Origin: Crossaster papposus
Taxonomy: Eukaryota > Echinodermata > Asteroidea > Velatida > Solasteridae
Length of the DNA stretch: 64,000 bases
Assembly (NCBI GenBank): GCA_037893245.1
Contig: JBAIAA010000605.1
Location: 1 to 64,000, forward strand
Direction of reading: 5' to 3'
In this document: in pieces, positions 19,040 through 29,540 of the stretch
Position numbering within the stretch: position 1 is the stretch's first letter
How the letters are laid out: every line of letters begins with the position of its first letter
Made by a program: the position numbers and the translations under genes
The notes under the pieces: model-generated
Seen by the model: the letters and a program-made list of their open reading frames with translations, nothing else
Database searches by the model: none
Told to the model about the DNA's origin: nothing

Positions 19040-19858
19040 TAACTTATTAGGGCGAGCGCACTCATTCAATTATGACTCGATATTCGATCACCCGGGTATG
19101 CTGTCCCAAAATACCGTATTAAACATTGGAATTCGCAAAATGCCCAAAATGCCTAGAATTCGGGATTCGCTATATATGATGAGGCGAAGCTGAGACTCCG
19201 GGGCGCTCTTCTTAATTGTTTGCTTGTCTTAATTGTTTGCTTGTCTTAATTGGGCTCTTTTTTCTAAAAGAGTCGAGTCCAAAAAGGCTATTCTTGTCTT
19301 CAAAAGTCTTAACAAATTGACTCCTTTGTACGTGACAAATATTTCCACACCACTTACATTGAATCGCGAAACGAGGCAATCAACCCACACGGCACTGAAA
19401 GTTCCCTTCGCCCCCCAAAAGATTGCTACGCCACAAGTTTTGCTGTAAGTGGTGCCAATATTTGGAATAATCTGCCTAAACATTGGACTCTTTAAGCACA
19501 TTTCAATTGGAGCTCCGTAATGCCAATTAGATATTATGCCAATTAAGCTGATTTAGAAAGTTATAACTTGGTTGCCCCTATAGTGTTGGAGTCAGATAGG
19601 AATTTCCCCTTTTCTTTTCCCCCAAAAGGTGGGGGTTTTGCCGATTTTCGCCCGTCCTGTATATCTGAATTGGCCTTAAACAAGTCTTTTCTAAAAGTTA
19701 ATGTACAGACATACCTAAGTATCAATGTTTTGTATTCCTGTAAATATCCTTGTACGTCTGAAAATATGTTTGTCTTTTTGTGTAAATGTTGTATTTATAT
19801 GTACGGTTATTTTATTTAATGATGCATGCATGTCCCCAATGAAAACTAGTTTTAAACC
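19040..19858 (+). mobile_element. LINE 3' fragment, copy 2, nested in the LINE above
   Basis: The frame 19233-19448 (FACLNWALFSKRVESKKAIL) and the following text match 15900-16500, including the tail word CCCCAATGAAAACTAGTTTT. The left boundary is less certain than the right. The host LINE frame restarts at about 19860. Confidence 0.65.
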
Positions 19859-20799
19859 CTTGTTATCGATACTTTATGTCAATGACCTGCAACTCCATAA
19901 TACATCTTATTTAACTCAATATGCTGATGATATTGTTTTGTATAGGAACATTAGCTCAACTGATCCCGATCCTGTATTGCAAAGAAACTTGGATACAATA
20001 GTGAACTGGGCTGACCATAATTCTCTCCATCTTAACCATTCAAAATGCAAGACAATTTGTTTCACGTGGAAACGATGCCCAAATCCTGCATACACACTAT
20101 CTGGCAATCTGCTAGAGTGTGAGAACTCAATCAAATTGCTTGGTTGTTATTTCCAGAGCAATTTGTCCTGGGATCGCCAAGTCAATGAAACTGTCTCTAA
20201 ATGCAGTCGGATGATTGGTCTCATGAGACTGGTCACTAGCGACACTTCGCGAAACGTTGCCTTGTACCTTTATAAGACCTTAGTAGTACCTCTGTTAGAA
20301 TATTGCTCTCCAGCTTGAATCAGTACAAGGAAGGGCTACAAGGATGATTCTTCGGCAGAGGTATCAAGAACAATCTTACCCAGATCGCCTTAACTCTTTA
20401 TGACTTATGTATCTAGACAATAGACGACAATATCTTAACTTGTGGGTTTTTGTTGCCAACGTTCTTGTCACCCCGTCTATGCGTTTCAAGTTGGAAGTTA
20501 CTAAATATTTTTAAGCTAATTGTCGCCATTCAGAGGCACTTACATTTCACCATGTCTGTTATAGGGTTGATGCTTTCAAATATTGCGATGTTGTTGTTAG
20601 GTTTTGTTCGAGTAGGATGTAGATTTGAGAAAATGTCTGGCCACTGAACGTTGTGATGTTTTTTAAAGTACTTTGCGTAACCATTTTTTCTCTTTTTAGC
20701 TATTGGGGCGGTGCTTTCTAGTCCTTTAAGTCATTGTATCGACTAGCCACTTTACAACTACAGGTGTTTGCTCTGTTCTGTTCTGTTCTGTAAAATCAC

Positions 20800-21780
20800 T
20801 TTTTTCCTTTAGCGTTTTTTTATTGTTTTTTTTTCTCCTAAAATCAAAGGAATATCATATAAAATTGATTAAAGAGCTTTATATATAACATGTATATATG
20901 TTGGGTGTTTCTTTGTTACTTTAAGAATCAGATTTGGGTTGGAACGTTTTTGGGTTTTTTTATATGCAAAATATGCTCATTTCTTTAAAGTTGTGACACG
21001 CTCCCAAAAGCGAACAAAATATGCTCATCTTGACAGGTAGATATTGTGCCCATCCCTGCTCAATATATTGGCTGAAATATTTTGGATGTTTAAAGTAGAT
21101 ATTCTGCTTTTGGTTTTCCGCCACCTACTTTTGTAAAATGTGGCCCCACCACAAATATTTGGGATTTTTTTCTCTCTAACAGTGCAGTATTTGGTCAGCT
21201 GTCCAAATGTAAAAAGAAAACTAAAATTGTCGAAATTGGTTTTTGGACTACAAGCCAAAAAAGGCAGAAAAACATTGCACCAAGTGGTTTTGAACTTGTT
21301 AATGTATCCATGTGTGACCCTGATCATTTCAAAGAGTGGATCCAAAAATATATATAATCAGGCTTTTTAATAAGCATATGTTCCCCATGAATCTGTTAAA
21401 TGTTATGCCACAATATACACATTAAATTATAAATTGTAACTATGAATTTTTTACTTTATATCATTAATTACGAGTATAAATTGTACAAGTCAAATGATTA
21501 AATGTTCGAATAAGAATAACCAAAATTAGGTGAAAATAATAATTCTCTCGTACCGCCAATAATTGTCTCCTCTGTACGTTTAGAATGAAAAGCCCAATAA
21601 AAAAAAGATGGGATCAAGATAGGTTAAAGGGCCTGGGTAGGAGGATTGTAACTCCCGTTCAGCTGCTGACTAATGCTCAGAAACTAGTAAACTGAGTCAA
21701 AAATAATCAAATGGAATGCTGAAGTTCATCAATTCATTCTTTAATTTCATTAGGTGCAAGATAAATCATTGTTGATTTCA
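20800..21780. other. No gene seen
   Basis: A/T-rich intergenic sequence with short homopolymer runs. The open frame at 21025-21345 has no recognisable feature. Confidence 0.5.
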
Positions 21781-21784
21781 AAAT

Positions 21785-22490
21785 TGTCTGGGGTTTGCCC
21801 TTGTGGTATGCCCCGCACCCCAAGCAGGGCGTGCATTCGTTACGTCTAAAGATTCAACCTGCACTGATATTTGTGAGGTGCTTAGCATTCCGCCCCTCAC
21901 TGAAAGACTTGAACAGCTTTCTTTGAATTTTGGTAATTCGCTTCTGTCGTCAACCAAGCATAGAGAGTGGCTGCCTCCTGCAAAAAACAATAACCTTAGG
22001 AATTCCGACTCTTTGTCTACCATCAGGCGCAGAACCAACCGATACAGGTCTAGCCCCATTCCCTACCTAACCAGTATTTTGAACATGTAAAGTGATTTAA
22101 TAGGCCTCCAATCTTTGACCATGTAACATTTCTGTTGGTTGTCCTTTGTGGGTGGGTGTGGTTGTTAACACTTTTATTATCTGTATGTTTAGTTTGTTTT
22201 TTGATTTTCTCTTCCTGTTTGTCTGTGTGTTTTTGCAGTGTTGTCCTGTCCTTGTTTGTTTGTTTGTTTGTTTGTTGTTCTTTGTATGTGTTTTTTTTGG
22301 TTGTCTGTTTGTCTTTTGGGCTGTCTTGGTGTATGTCTTGGTGTCTGTTTGTTTGTCTGTTGCTTTTAAATTTGTAATGCTCCTATTGTATAAATATTTT
22401 GCTGTACTTTTATATTTTTATTGTAAATCTGTATTTTAATTCAGCCTGCCGGCTGCGACGAGCAGATTTGAATAAACCAGTAATAATAAT
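21785..22490 (+). mobile_element. LINE 3' end (ORF2 C-terminus, T/G-rich 3' UTR, AAT tail)
   Basis: The frame up to 22090 ends NRYRSSPIPYLTSILNM-stop, a typical C-terminus of CR1/L2-type ORF2. It is followed by a G/T-rich 3' UTR with TTTG repeats, then GAATAAACCAGTAATAATAA. 5'-truncated. Confidence 0.65.
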
Positions 22491-22589
22491 ATATCAACCG
22501 CCCCCCGTTTCCTGAAAGTTGTTTATTATATCAACATAAACCGATTTTCATTCTAAAGTACACGGAGGAGACTGACAATTATACTAAAG

Positions 22590-22590
<1 letters not shown>

Positions 22591-22633
<43 letters not shown>

Positions 22634-22636
22634 CCC
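22591..22636. repeat. Poly-C tract (about 40 C)
   Basis: An uninterrupted run of 40 cytosines followed by TCCCCC. The neighbouring sequence to 23097 contains no recognised gene. Confidence 0.85.
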
Positions 22637-23097
22637 GATGGTGACACAGCAATACCAGCTCAGAATCAGTAACAAAGTCCAATTTATTGCGTAGCAATAT
22701 ACCATCTTCATACAGTCTTGTTTCAGGCCGAAAGATTATGGCTAGTGTTGAATCATAGGTCAGGTAGCAAGCAAGACAAAGCAAGGCCCCGCCTCTACCA
22801 TTAATGCATCCTGCAGGTGTATATCGAACATACCACAAATGACAGGTTGTACGTATGGAATGAAGGTTTGAACGCAAGAAATGATTTATGAAATTAAAAC
22901 GTGTAAACTGATAACAAACATGACAGGTCCAAGGCTATTGCGAACATAATCTGAGTTTTTAGCAAATGTTTTTGGTGAACATATCGGTGCAGAATTCTTT
23001 CCATTTTTGTTCATATTAATATTAATAATCGTAACGGCTAACTGTCCAAAGTTTGTCAGAATAGTGGGCATTTTGAACCAGACTACTTCGTAAAGTA

Positions 23098-23967
23098 ATG
23101 GCCCTGTCACACTAGAACGTTTTAGGCCAACGCGTGAGTAGCGCGTTAAAAATAGTTGATACGCTGGCAAACGCTGAACTTCCACAGAAAAAGTCAAGTG
23201 GAACCGTGATTTCAGCGTGTCCATAACGCGTTGTTAACGGGTTCAATGCGTTCGCCAGCGCGTGAGAAACGCGTTAGTAACGCGCTCGACGACTGATGAA
23301 CGACTGCCCAGCGCGTGAGTAGCGCGTTCCAACGCGCGCCAGCGTACTGCAACGACCACATGGTTAGTTGTATAAAAAGCCGACGCGCTACTACACTAAT
23401 GGCCCTGTCACACCAGAACGTTTTAGACCAACGTGTTGGAATTTCGGTAACACGCGGGTAAACGTTGACCAACGCTAGGCCAGCGTTCGCAACACGCTAA
23501 GCGCGTTACCCACACGCTGGAACACGCTGTCACACGCTGAGGCAAAAATACATTTTTCAACATACCTAAAATTTTCAGCGTTTGCCAGCGTGTGCCTGCA
23601 TACGCTGGCGGCGCGCAGGGTGGTCGTTAATCATGCGTCGAACGCGCTAGACGATCACGCTGGCGACCCGCTGTCGTATTTTTACTATAAATCAGTGATA
23701 CGTTCCTCACACGCTGAGCGCGTTCCTCACACGATACTCACGCGCTGGCATACGCTATGAACCCGTTATCAACCTGTATAGACACGCTGAAATCACGGTT
23801 CCACGGTTCCTCAGCGTGTGACAGCATGTCTCAGCGCGTGAGTAACGCGCTCAGCGTGTTGCTAACGCTGGCCTAGCGTTGGTCGGCGTTTGCCAGCGTG
23901 TTGCCAAAATTACAACATGTTACTCACGCGTTGGCCTAAAATGGTCTGGTGTGACAGGGCCATTAGC
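23098..23967. mobile_element. Composite inverted-repeat element, GCGTT/AACGC-motif interior
   Basis: The terminal sequence TAATGGCCCTGTCACACTAG occurs at 23096, again in direct orientation at 23397, and inverted at the right end (GGTGTGACAGGGCCATTA). The interior is a field of ACGCGT, AACGCTG and GCGTGAG variants. The structure suggests a complete element (23397-23967) plus half of a second copy (23098-23396). It lies 26 bp from the stop codon of the SDR7C gene, so it forms or replaces its 3' UTR. Confidence 0.8.
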
Positions 23968-23992
23968 TCCAACAGTGTAAGTGCCGACGTTG

Positions 23993-24095
23993 TTACTGTT
24001 TTTCCAGTCCCACCATCTCAGCACTCATGTCCCACAATCTCCTTGCTGCATCATCATCCAAGGCCTGAGGAGCTGGCTTCTTCTGGGCGCAGTCA
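23993..24095 (-). CDS. SDR7C gene, last coding exon
   Basis: The exon is 103 nt, begins after acceptor CTCCCAG and completes the split Ser codon of exon 4 (TTCAG|T GAC). It encodes [19 protein letters not shown] then [14 protein letters not shown] and TAA at 23995-23993. It is too short and low-scoring to show as an open frame, and was found by looking for the conserved ending of the family. Confidence 0.88.
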
Positions 24096-27000
24096 CTGGG
24101 AGCAATTCAGATTGAGAAAGTTGTCTTATAATTGACATAATTCATTAATATTCCACAATACGAAATATTCGCGAGGAAGACACGAGGTAATAATGTTTAT
24201 CAGGAAATTCAACTATTTATCAGGAAAGAACAGCATAGTAAAATGGCGTCAATGTAGATAAACATGCATGCGTCGATCGCAAAGGGTTAAATGTTCCTTC
24301 TTTGGGAAATACAAATCGAGAATATGCATGAGTTGCCCCAGAACTGTTTAATACAATTTATTATCTTAGTGAGATCCCCTACTTGCAATGAATGTTGTTT
24401 TGTCGAATGCTCTCCGGTAAATGCTACAGTTAATGCTAAGCCCCTCCTGTAATAAAATCCCAGCCACGCCTATTTGGAGCACGCCCCTTTATTACGGATG
24501 GTAGCTATGAATGTTCCCATCCCTTACACTGCAAACAATTGTGTTTAACGAGTAAACACTTTTCTAAACACTTTCTTGCTTATCAGTTAGTAAACATGTT
24601 ACATGCTCAACATATTCAGCATGAGGATGGATAGTGTTTAGCCATTGAACATTGACGTTTAGGAATTGGACAGGTGCGTTTATATTAGCTTCTGAACATG
24701 TTTACAAACTGATAACTTTACTCGCTAAACACAGTTTTTAGAGTGGAGTCGTTTATTATACCTGAAGTATAAACCAGAGAAGTGCATGAGTTCCGGAGTA
24801 GCAGCACAGTAGATAGTGGTTTGTGCGCCCTGTACAGGGTTCTTCAAGATCAATTTAAAGAAGGGGTATAAGACTTTCAGAAAGATCCACATCATCGACC
24901 CGCCTTGGTTCTGAAGATACCTGCCAAGCTCCGTTTGCACAGAGCCAGGGTGTACAGCATTGACAGACACCCCGGTACCTGCATCAAAAAAAGAGAAAAC
25001 TCCAGACCTGTTTAATAAGAATTGTAATTCACGAACAAATTCACCCCCAAATAAATAACTTATTCTGGTAAAGCCGTCATGAAGAGAAGCAGTTTGGATA
25101 TGAGCATGTAGCATGTTATGCTTTATAAACTTGAAATTAGTTTGTTTACGTACACTTGCGTTTCATTCGTCTACTCAGCTCTCGCGTGAATAAGACGTTG
25201 GCCAGCTTGCTCTGACAATAGGCCATGTTGCCGTTGTATCCTTTCCTCATGTGAAAGTCTTCCCAGTTCATCTTGCCGTAGACATGAGCCAGGGAAGAGA
25301 CGTTGATGATGCGTGCTGGGGTGGAAGACTTGATGAGATCCAAGAGGAGGTTAGTCAGGAGGAAGTGACCCAGATGATTGACACCAAACTGCATCTCAAA
25401 CCCGTCTTCTGTCTGCCACTCGGGGCACATCATGATACCTTAATCAAGGCAATCAAACATTAGGAAGCATTAAGAGACGTTGACGATGCGTGCTGGGGTG
25501 GAAGACTTGATGAGATCCAAGAGGAGAAAAGTACAACAACTTTCAGGTTGCCACCAACAATCACGAACAAACTTTATTTTCTAGGCGACATAGGATTTCT
25601 GGCCCACCGTCTATTTCGACACACAAAGGGCATCTGGTTCTAAACTGGTTGCGTTGTCCGGAATATTTACATTAAATAACATCAGCATGAACAGTTACAA
25701 TGGCTCTCTAAATAATTTCTTTTCAACCAGACAAATTCTCCAGAATACCTGCATTATTGATGAGAATATCCAGCCTGGATTCCTCTCTTTTGATCTTTTC
25801 TGCACATTCTCTGACGGAGGCTAGGGAAGCCAAGTCTAGTTTGACTACCGCTAAATTGCTGTTACCAGTGTCTTCACGGATGTCTACAATGGCTGCCTCT
25901 GCCTTGGCTAGATCACGACACGCTAGAATCACTCGAGCACCTGAAGGAAAGAACAAATCCTCGAATTCAAACCCGCGACCTCCGAAATAGCATACTCTCA
26001 ATAAAAAAGAGTGAAAAGATCATTCTCAAAAAGAGTGAGTCTCTCCCTAAACTACTCAACAAAATTAAAATGGAGGGGGGGTTAAAAGTGAAAGCAACAA
26101 AAAGGAAGTGAAAACCACTCAAAAAGAGTACATTTTTACTCTTCCGAAAAGCTATATAAAGGACGACTAAAATAAAAAAGAGCTGTTCTTCGAATCATTG
26201 CTCCTCGAAAAAGTGGAACATTACTCTTTTGGAGTGATTTTATATGAGACTCAATCTTCTTGAGTGTGAGCTTTCACACCTGTATTAGATTAGAATGGAC
26301 TGGTGATAACTGTTCTTTGTTCAGAAACCATTAAATATAAAACTATAGGGAATATTAACCACAAAGTCACAACACTAGCTACATAAAATGTTGCAATCGT
26401 GAGAATTAGCTTAGCAAACGGGGATCACTCATCAGAAAGGATAAGCACAGTCCAATATTCGACTTCAAGGTTGAAACTGTTTTTTATTTGTTTCGGAGAG
26501 GGAGATCCTTGCATATAAATATCCTGAGTGAAGAGATAGTTATAGTATACCTAAACATTTTATTATAAAACCCCGTTCATCCTTTAACAAGTTTAGCCAA
26601 CGCAAAATGTATATTCACTTATTTAGGGGCGGTTCTAGTTTTAGGGGGGGGTTTAATTTACTTCCTATTTACCGATGGCGTGGGGTCTCTCGGATAATTT
26701 TAGATTCTAGATGCTCTGTGCCTGTGGTGAAATCTGAGGTCATTCCTGGACAGTTCCCTCTAAAATTACGTAATATACTGTGCATCGATACTACCGATTT
26801 TGGAAGGCTTTGGTTTTTTTGCAATGAATTAAACTGTGCTCGGCACCCCGGGGGGAGGGAGGGGGGTGTTCTAAACTCAAAAATACCCCCTCCCCCCCCC
26901 CCCCCCCCCTCTATCTGCCACTGAAAAATAAACATTTATTTCGTTGAATTAAAGGCGCAGAGTATGCAACGCCTACGCTATGTAAATCTGCCGTACCTCT

Positions 27001-28591
27001 CCTGTCAAGATATTGTCTCAGCATCCATACCAGCCTTGCTATAACACCATCCTCCTTCAAGGTATCACATCATAAGCCACAAGACGCCAACACCAATTTG
27101 AAGCAAACCGCCTCTCCTGGCAAGATCTCTAGCCCTCTTTTTTCCTATTCCAGTGTTTGCTCCCGTGACGAGGACCGTTTTACCATCCAGACGAGCCGTG
27201 CTATAACCCCACCCCCCTTCAAGGTATCACCTCATAAGCCACACGACAACCAACACCAACTTGAAGTAACTCACCTCTCCTGGCAAGATCTTTGGCCGTC
27301 TCCTTGCCTATCCCGGTGTTTGCTCCTGTGATGAGGACCGTCTTACCGTCCAGACGAGCCTTGCTATAACCCAATCCTCCTACATGTTATCGCCTCATAA
27401 GCCACAAGACACCAACACCAATTAAGTACCTCACCTCTCCTATGGCAAGATCTCTAGCCTTCTCCTTGCCTATTCCGGTGTTTGCTCCCGTGATGAGGAC
27501 CGTCTTACCGTCCAGACGAGCCTTGCTATAATCCCATCCTCCTGCAAGGTATCGCCTCAGAAGCCACAAGACACCCGTTTAACTACCTAATCCATTAGAG
27601 TATGCCATCCCCGCACTACATTTTTGGAATGTTTGATTGTTGAGATTAGTGACTACGCGCGAGTAAACTCCACCCTATAAAAGGACTGACCACCTATTCG
27701 CCCTCATTTAGTGTTCAGGTACACATGGATTCGTTGTGTGCGACTTTTAGTAGCGCAGCGTTGGTCCAGCATCTCGTGGGGCTCTACCCGCCTTCGTCAT
27801 TGCTGGATTGTGGCCGAAGTAAATGGTGCTAGCTGGGCGGACTACCGGACTGTCGTGGCCCTATTGGCTGAAGTCGCTGGGGTTTAACGCTGACCTACCT
27901 GCCTTTGCTGATCCGGTGAACGTGCAGAGATGCTTGGCTCAACCGCTGCGCTATACCATTATGGGCACTGGCTGGGCGGGGCCTGTCCTGCGGGATCCTT
28001 ATTAAAGGTATTCGGCCGAGCATAATCTGTCTTATACTTTTGCTCATGCCGGCTCTTGCCGGCTTTTTAAATTCTGTCTGCTTGTGTGTTTTGTGCTTTA
28101 TTAATAATCCATTTGCTTTGCCTGTATATGATGCCATAATGCTGTGTTTATTGAATTATTTAAATTTTGTTAACTAGATTTGATTGGCGTGACATTTGTT
28201 CTTTCTTTTAATAGTCATGATTCCCGTTTTCTTCTGCCGTGCAATCGCCGTACGTAACAACACCAACACCAACTTGAAGTAACTCACCTCCCCTGGCAAG
28301 ATCTCTGGCCGTCTTTTTGCCTATCCCTATGTTTGCTTCTGTGACGAGGACTGTCTTACCGTCATGGTGAACCTTTGCTATAACACCATCCTCATACAAG
28401 GTATCGCCTCAGAAGCCACAAGACACCAACTTGAAGTAACTCACCTCTCCTGGCAAGATCTTTGGCCGTCTCCTTGCCTATCCCGGTGTTTGCTCCTGTG
28501 ATGAGGACCGTCTTACCATCTAAACGAGCCTTGCTATAACACCATCCTCCTGCAAGGTATCGCCTCATAAGCCACAAGACAACAACACCAA
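23993..28591 (-). CDS. Retinol dehydrogenase 11/12/13/14-like SDR (SDR7C-type)
   Basis: Exons 28591-28445, 25940-25749, 25438-25154, 24978-24762 and 24095-23993 join in frame with GT-AG junctions. From the first methionine in exon 1 there are 306 residues. TGANTGIG (24-31) binds NADP(H); NNAG is at 103-106; NVSS (Ser153/154), Tyr179 and Lys183 (YCQSK) are catalytic; HPGSVQTEL follows. The C-terminus ([20 protein letters not shown]...W) is the usual ending of RDH11/12/13-type enzymes, which reduce retinal or lipid aldehydes at ER or mitochondrial membranes. The first exon has an acceptor (CTTGTAG) and is phase 1 at both ends, so a short upstream exon with the true start probably exists; I could not place it. 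Five decayed copies of exon 1 lie between it and exon 2. Confidence 0.9.
25471..25526 (-). pseudogene. Fragment of SDR7C exon 3 repeated in intron 2
   Basis: About 50 bp repeats 25293-25345 of exon 3 in the same orientation (shared text GCGTGCTGGGGTGGAAGACT), just upstream of exon 3 in the direction of transcription. It encodes the [14 protein letters not shown] region only and lacks splice sites. Confidence 0.75.
25941..26990 (-). other. SDR7C intron 1, distal part
   Basis: Non-coding; contains repeated AAAAAGAGT-type words at 26000-26270 and a short poly-C run at 26887-26909. No exon recognised. Confidence 0.55.
26994..27085 (-). pseudogene. SDR7C exon 1, decayed copy 1 of 6 (core deleted)
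   Basis: Only the two ends of the exon unit remain (ACCTCTCCTG... and TGCTATAACACCATCCTCC); the stretch coding for the TGANTGIG motif is gone. Confidence 0.75.
27110..27245 (-). pseudogene. SDR7C exon 1, decayed copy 2 of 6
   Basis: Encodes [20 protein letters not shown], so the cofactor motif survives, but a TGA replaces the Arg codon in the MRR- segment and the donor GAGAG|GT has become GAGAG|GC. Confidence 0.8.
27270..27415 (-). pseudogene. SDR7C exon 1, decayed copy 3 of 6
   Basis: The 3' half is identical or nearly so to the intact copy ([20 protein letters not shown]) with a good donor GAGAG|GTGAGT, but the Tyr codon after MRR has become TAA and the acceptor AG is lost (CTTAATTGG). 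Its closeness to copy 6 suggests gene conversion or a recent block duplication. Confidence 0.82.
27430..27575 (-). pseudogene. SDR7C exon 1, decayed copy 4 of 6
   Basis: The frame is open through [20 protein letters not shown] and [16 protein letters not shown], but a 2-bp insertion before the donor (GCCATAGGAGAG) shifts the exit phase from 1 to 0, so splicing to exon 2 would be out of frame. Confidence 0.82.
27576..28258. mobile_element. 683-bp insertion of unknown class between exon copies 4 and 5
   Basis: The exon repeat unit is interrupted after 'gccacaagacacc' and resumes with 'acaccaacacc' at 28259, giving a possible ACACC duplication that is ambiguous because the unit itself repeats ACACCA. 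Inside are a TATA-like word (CTATAAAAGG, 27676) and no protein. A solo LTR is possible (TGTTGAG...TAACA) but not shown. Confidence 0.4.
28266..28416 (-). pseudogene. SDR7C exon 1, decayed copy 5 of 6
   Basis: The cofactor motif reads TEANIGIG instead of TGANTGIG, removing the first essential glycine. The N-terminal part is frameshifted ([18 protein letters not shown]). The donor GTGAGT is kept. Confidence 0.82.
28445..28591 (-). CDS. SDR7C exon 1, the only intact copy (copy 6)
   Basis: 147 nt, phase 1 on both sides (49 codons), so the unit can be duplicated or skipped without breaking frame. It encodes [17 protein letters not shown], a membrane-type N-terminus, then [20 protein letters not shown]. 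The acceptor is TTTCTACTTGTAG, the donor GAGAG|GTGAGT. Confidence 0.85.
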
Positions 28592-28599
28592 CTACAAGT

Positions 28600-29540
28600 A
28601 GAAATCAATGTAATGAAAGTTTATTCGGGTAATGGTATCCTAGATCAATAATAAAACCTAAATTTCAACGGCTATTCCAAACCCAAAGCCCCTCCTTTTC
28701 CAATCTATAAACTTACCAGGAACTACCGTACAAACGATAGTAAAATTCAAACTGTCAAACCATGAAGATAGCGGTACCATTTTTGTTTAGTATTTATATT
28801 ATTGTTATTCCAATTTGATCAGTCAAACGAAGCGTAAAGACACTTTACGGCAGCCCCAACTGACATCGGATGACGATTACAGCCAAACACCCACAGTCAT
28901 TGGTGCGCGTTTTGAAGGGTAACAACCACAAGGCGCCCTACGATCTTTGGTAACAACGGGGTTCGTTCGATTAGCTTCCCTGATATTAACACGGGGTTAC
29001 ACCAAAAGGAATCCACGAAATGGGCCTAATCGAACGCTGCCGTGTATTCGCCGAGACTTAATTTGTTTAATAAGGCCAAAGGTTGTTTTAGGAAGGGACT
29101 TTATTAAATAGTAAACATACTACCCGTAAACTGGAGTAACATTGGCATTTTGTTTACATAATGCATAATTAGTTTAAAACTAAAACTCTATCAGTTTTTG
29201 CCTTGCATTATCTCAAACTGGAGGCTACTTTATTCTTTCACGTTGAATAAAATATAATACAAATACTCTGCGGTTCAGGGCAACTTTGGCAGACCTTAAT
29301 AATTTGTATTGACCCAAAAAAAAGTACTCACATTTTGTTAAATGACCCTCAATTCCCCATTAAATGACATTTGTTGTACTGTTGACCTTTAATGATATAA
29401 TTATAATTAAATTGCTTTAGACATTTTATACAATATTTTGCCAAACCAAATTCAGTTTGTATACAGTTTCCAGACACAAATTGCTAAAACTCTGGAGGAT
29501 ACGCTCTAAAATATCGAAACTTTGCCTTCCAGTTCAACAC
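28600..29540. other. No gene seen; short inverted motif at 28958-29034
   Basis: Expected to hold the missing first exon or promoter of the SDR7C gene, but I cannot point to it. GGTTCGTTCGATTAGC (28960) is inverted as GGCCTAATCGAACG (29022), and related text recurs at 30993-31047, so it may be the edge of an element that includes the palindrome below. Confidence 0.4.

Larger units (their letters stand above)
17845..20790 (+). mobile_element. LINE (CR1/Jockey-like) with two nested insertions
   Basis: RT block 1 is at about 17870-17990 (GNYRPISILPIISKILERW). It is cut by an inverted-repeat element at 18017-18755, then resumes at 18756 (GSVFIDLSKAFDCVDHSILL). It is cut again by another LINE's 3' fragment (about 19040-19858) and resumes at 19860 with the catalytic motif YADDIVLYRN and the downstream region LLGCYFQSNLSWDRQVNE. 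The end, after frameshifts near 20318, reaches a (TTCTG)n-type run at 20770-20790. It is dead. Confidence 0.8.

Noticed and set aside
22135-22439. Val/Leu/Cys/Phe-rich membrane-like frames
   Set aside because: They come from the T/G-rich LINE 3' UTR; hydrophobicity reflects TTTG/TGTC composition.
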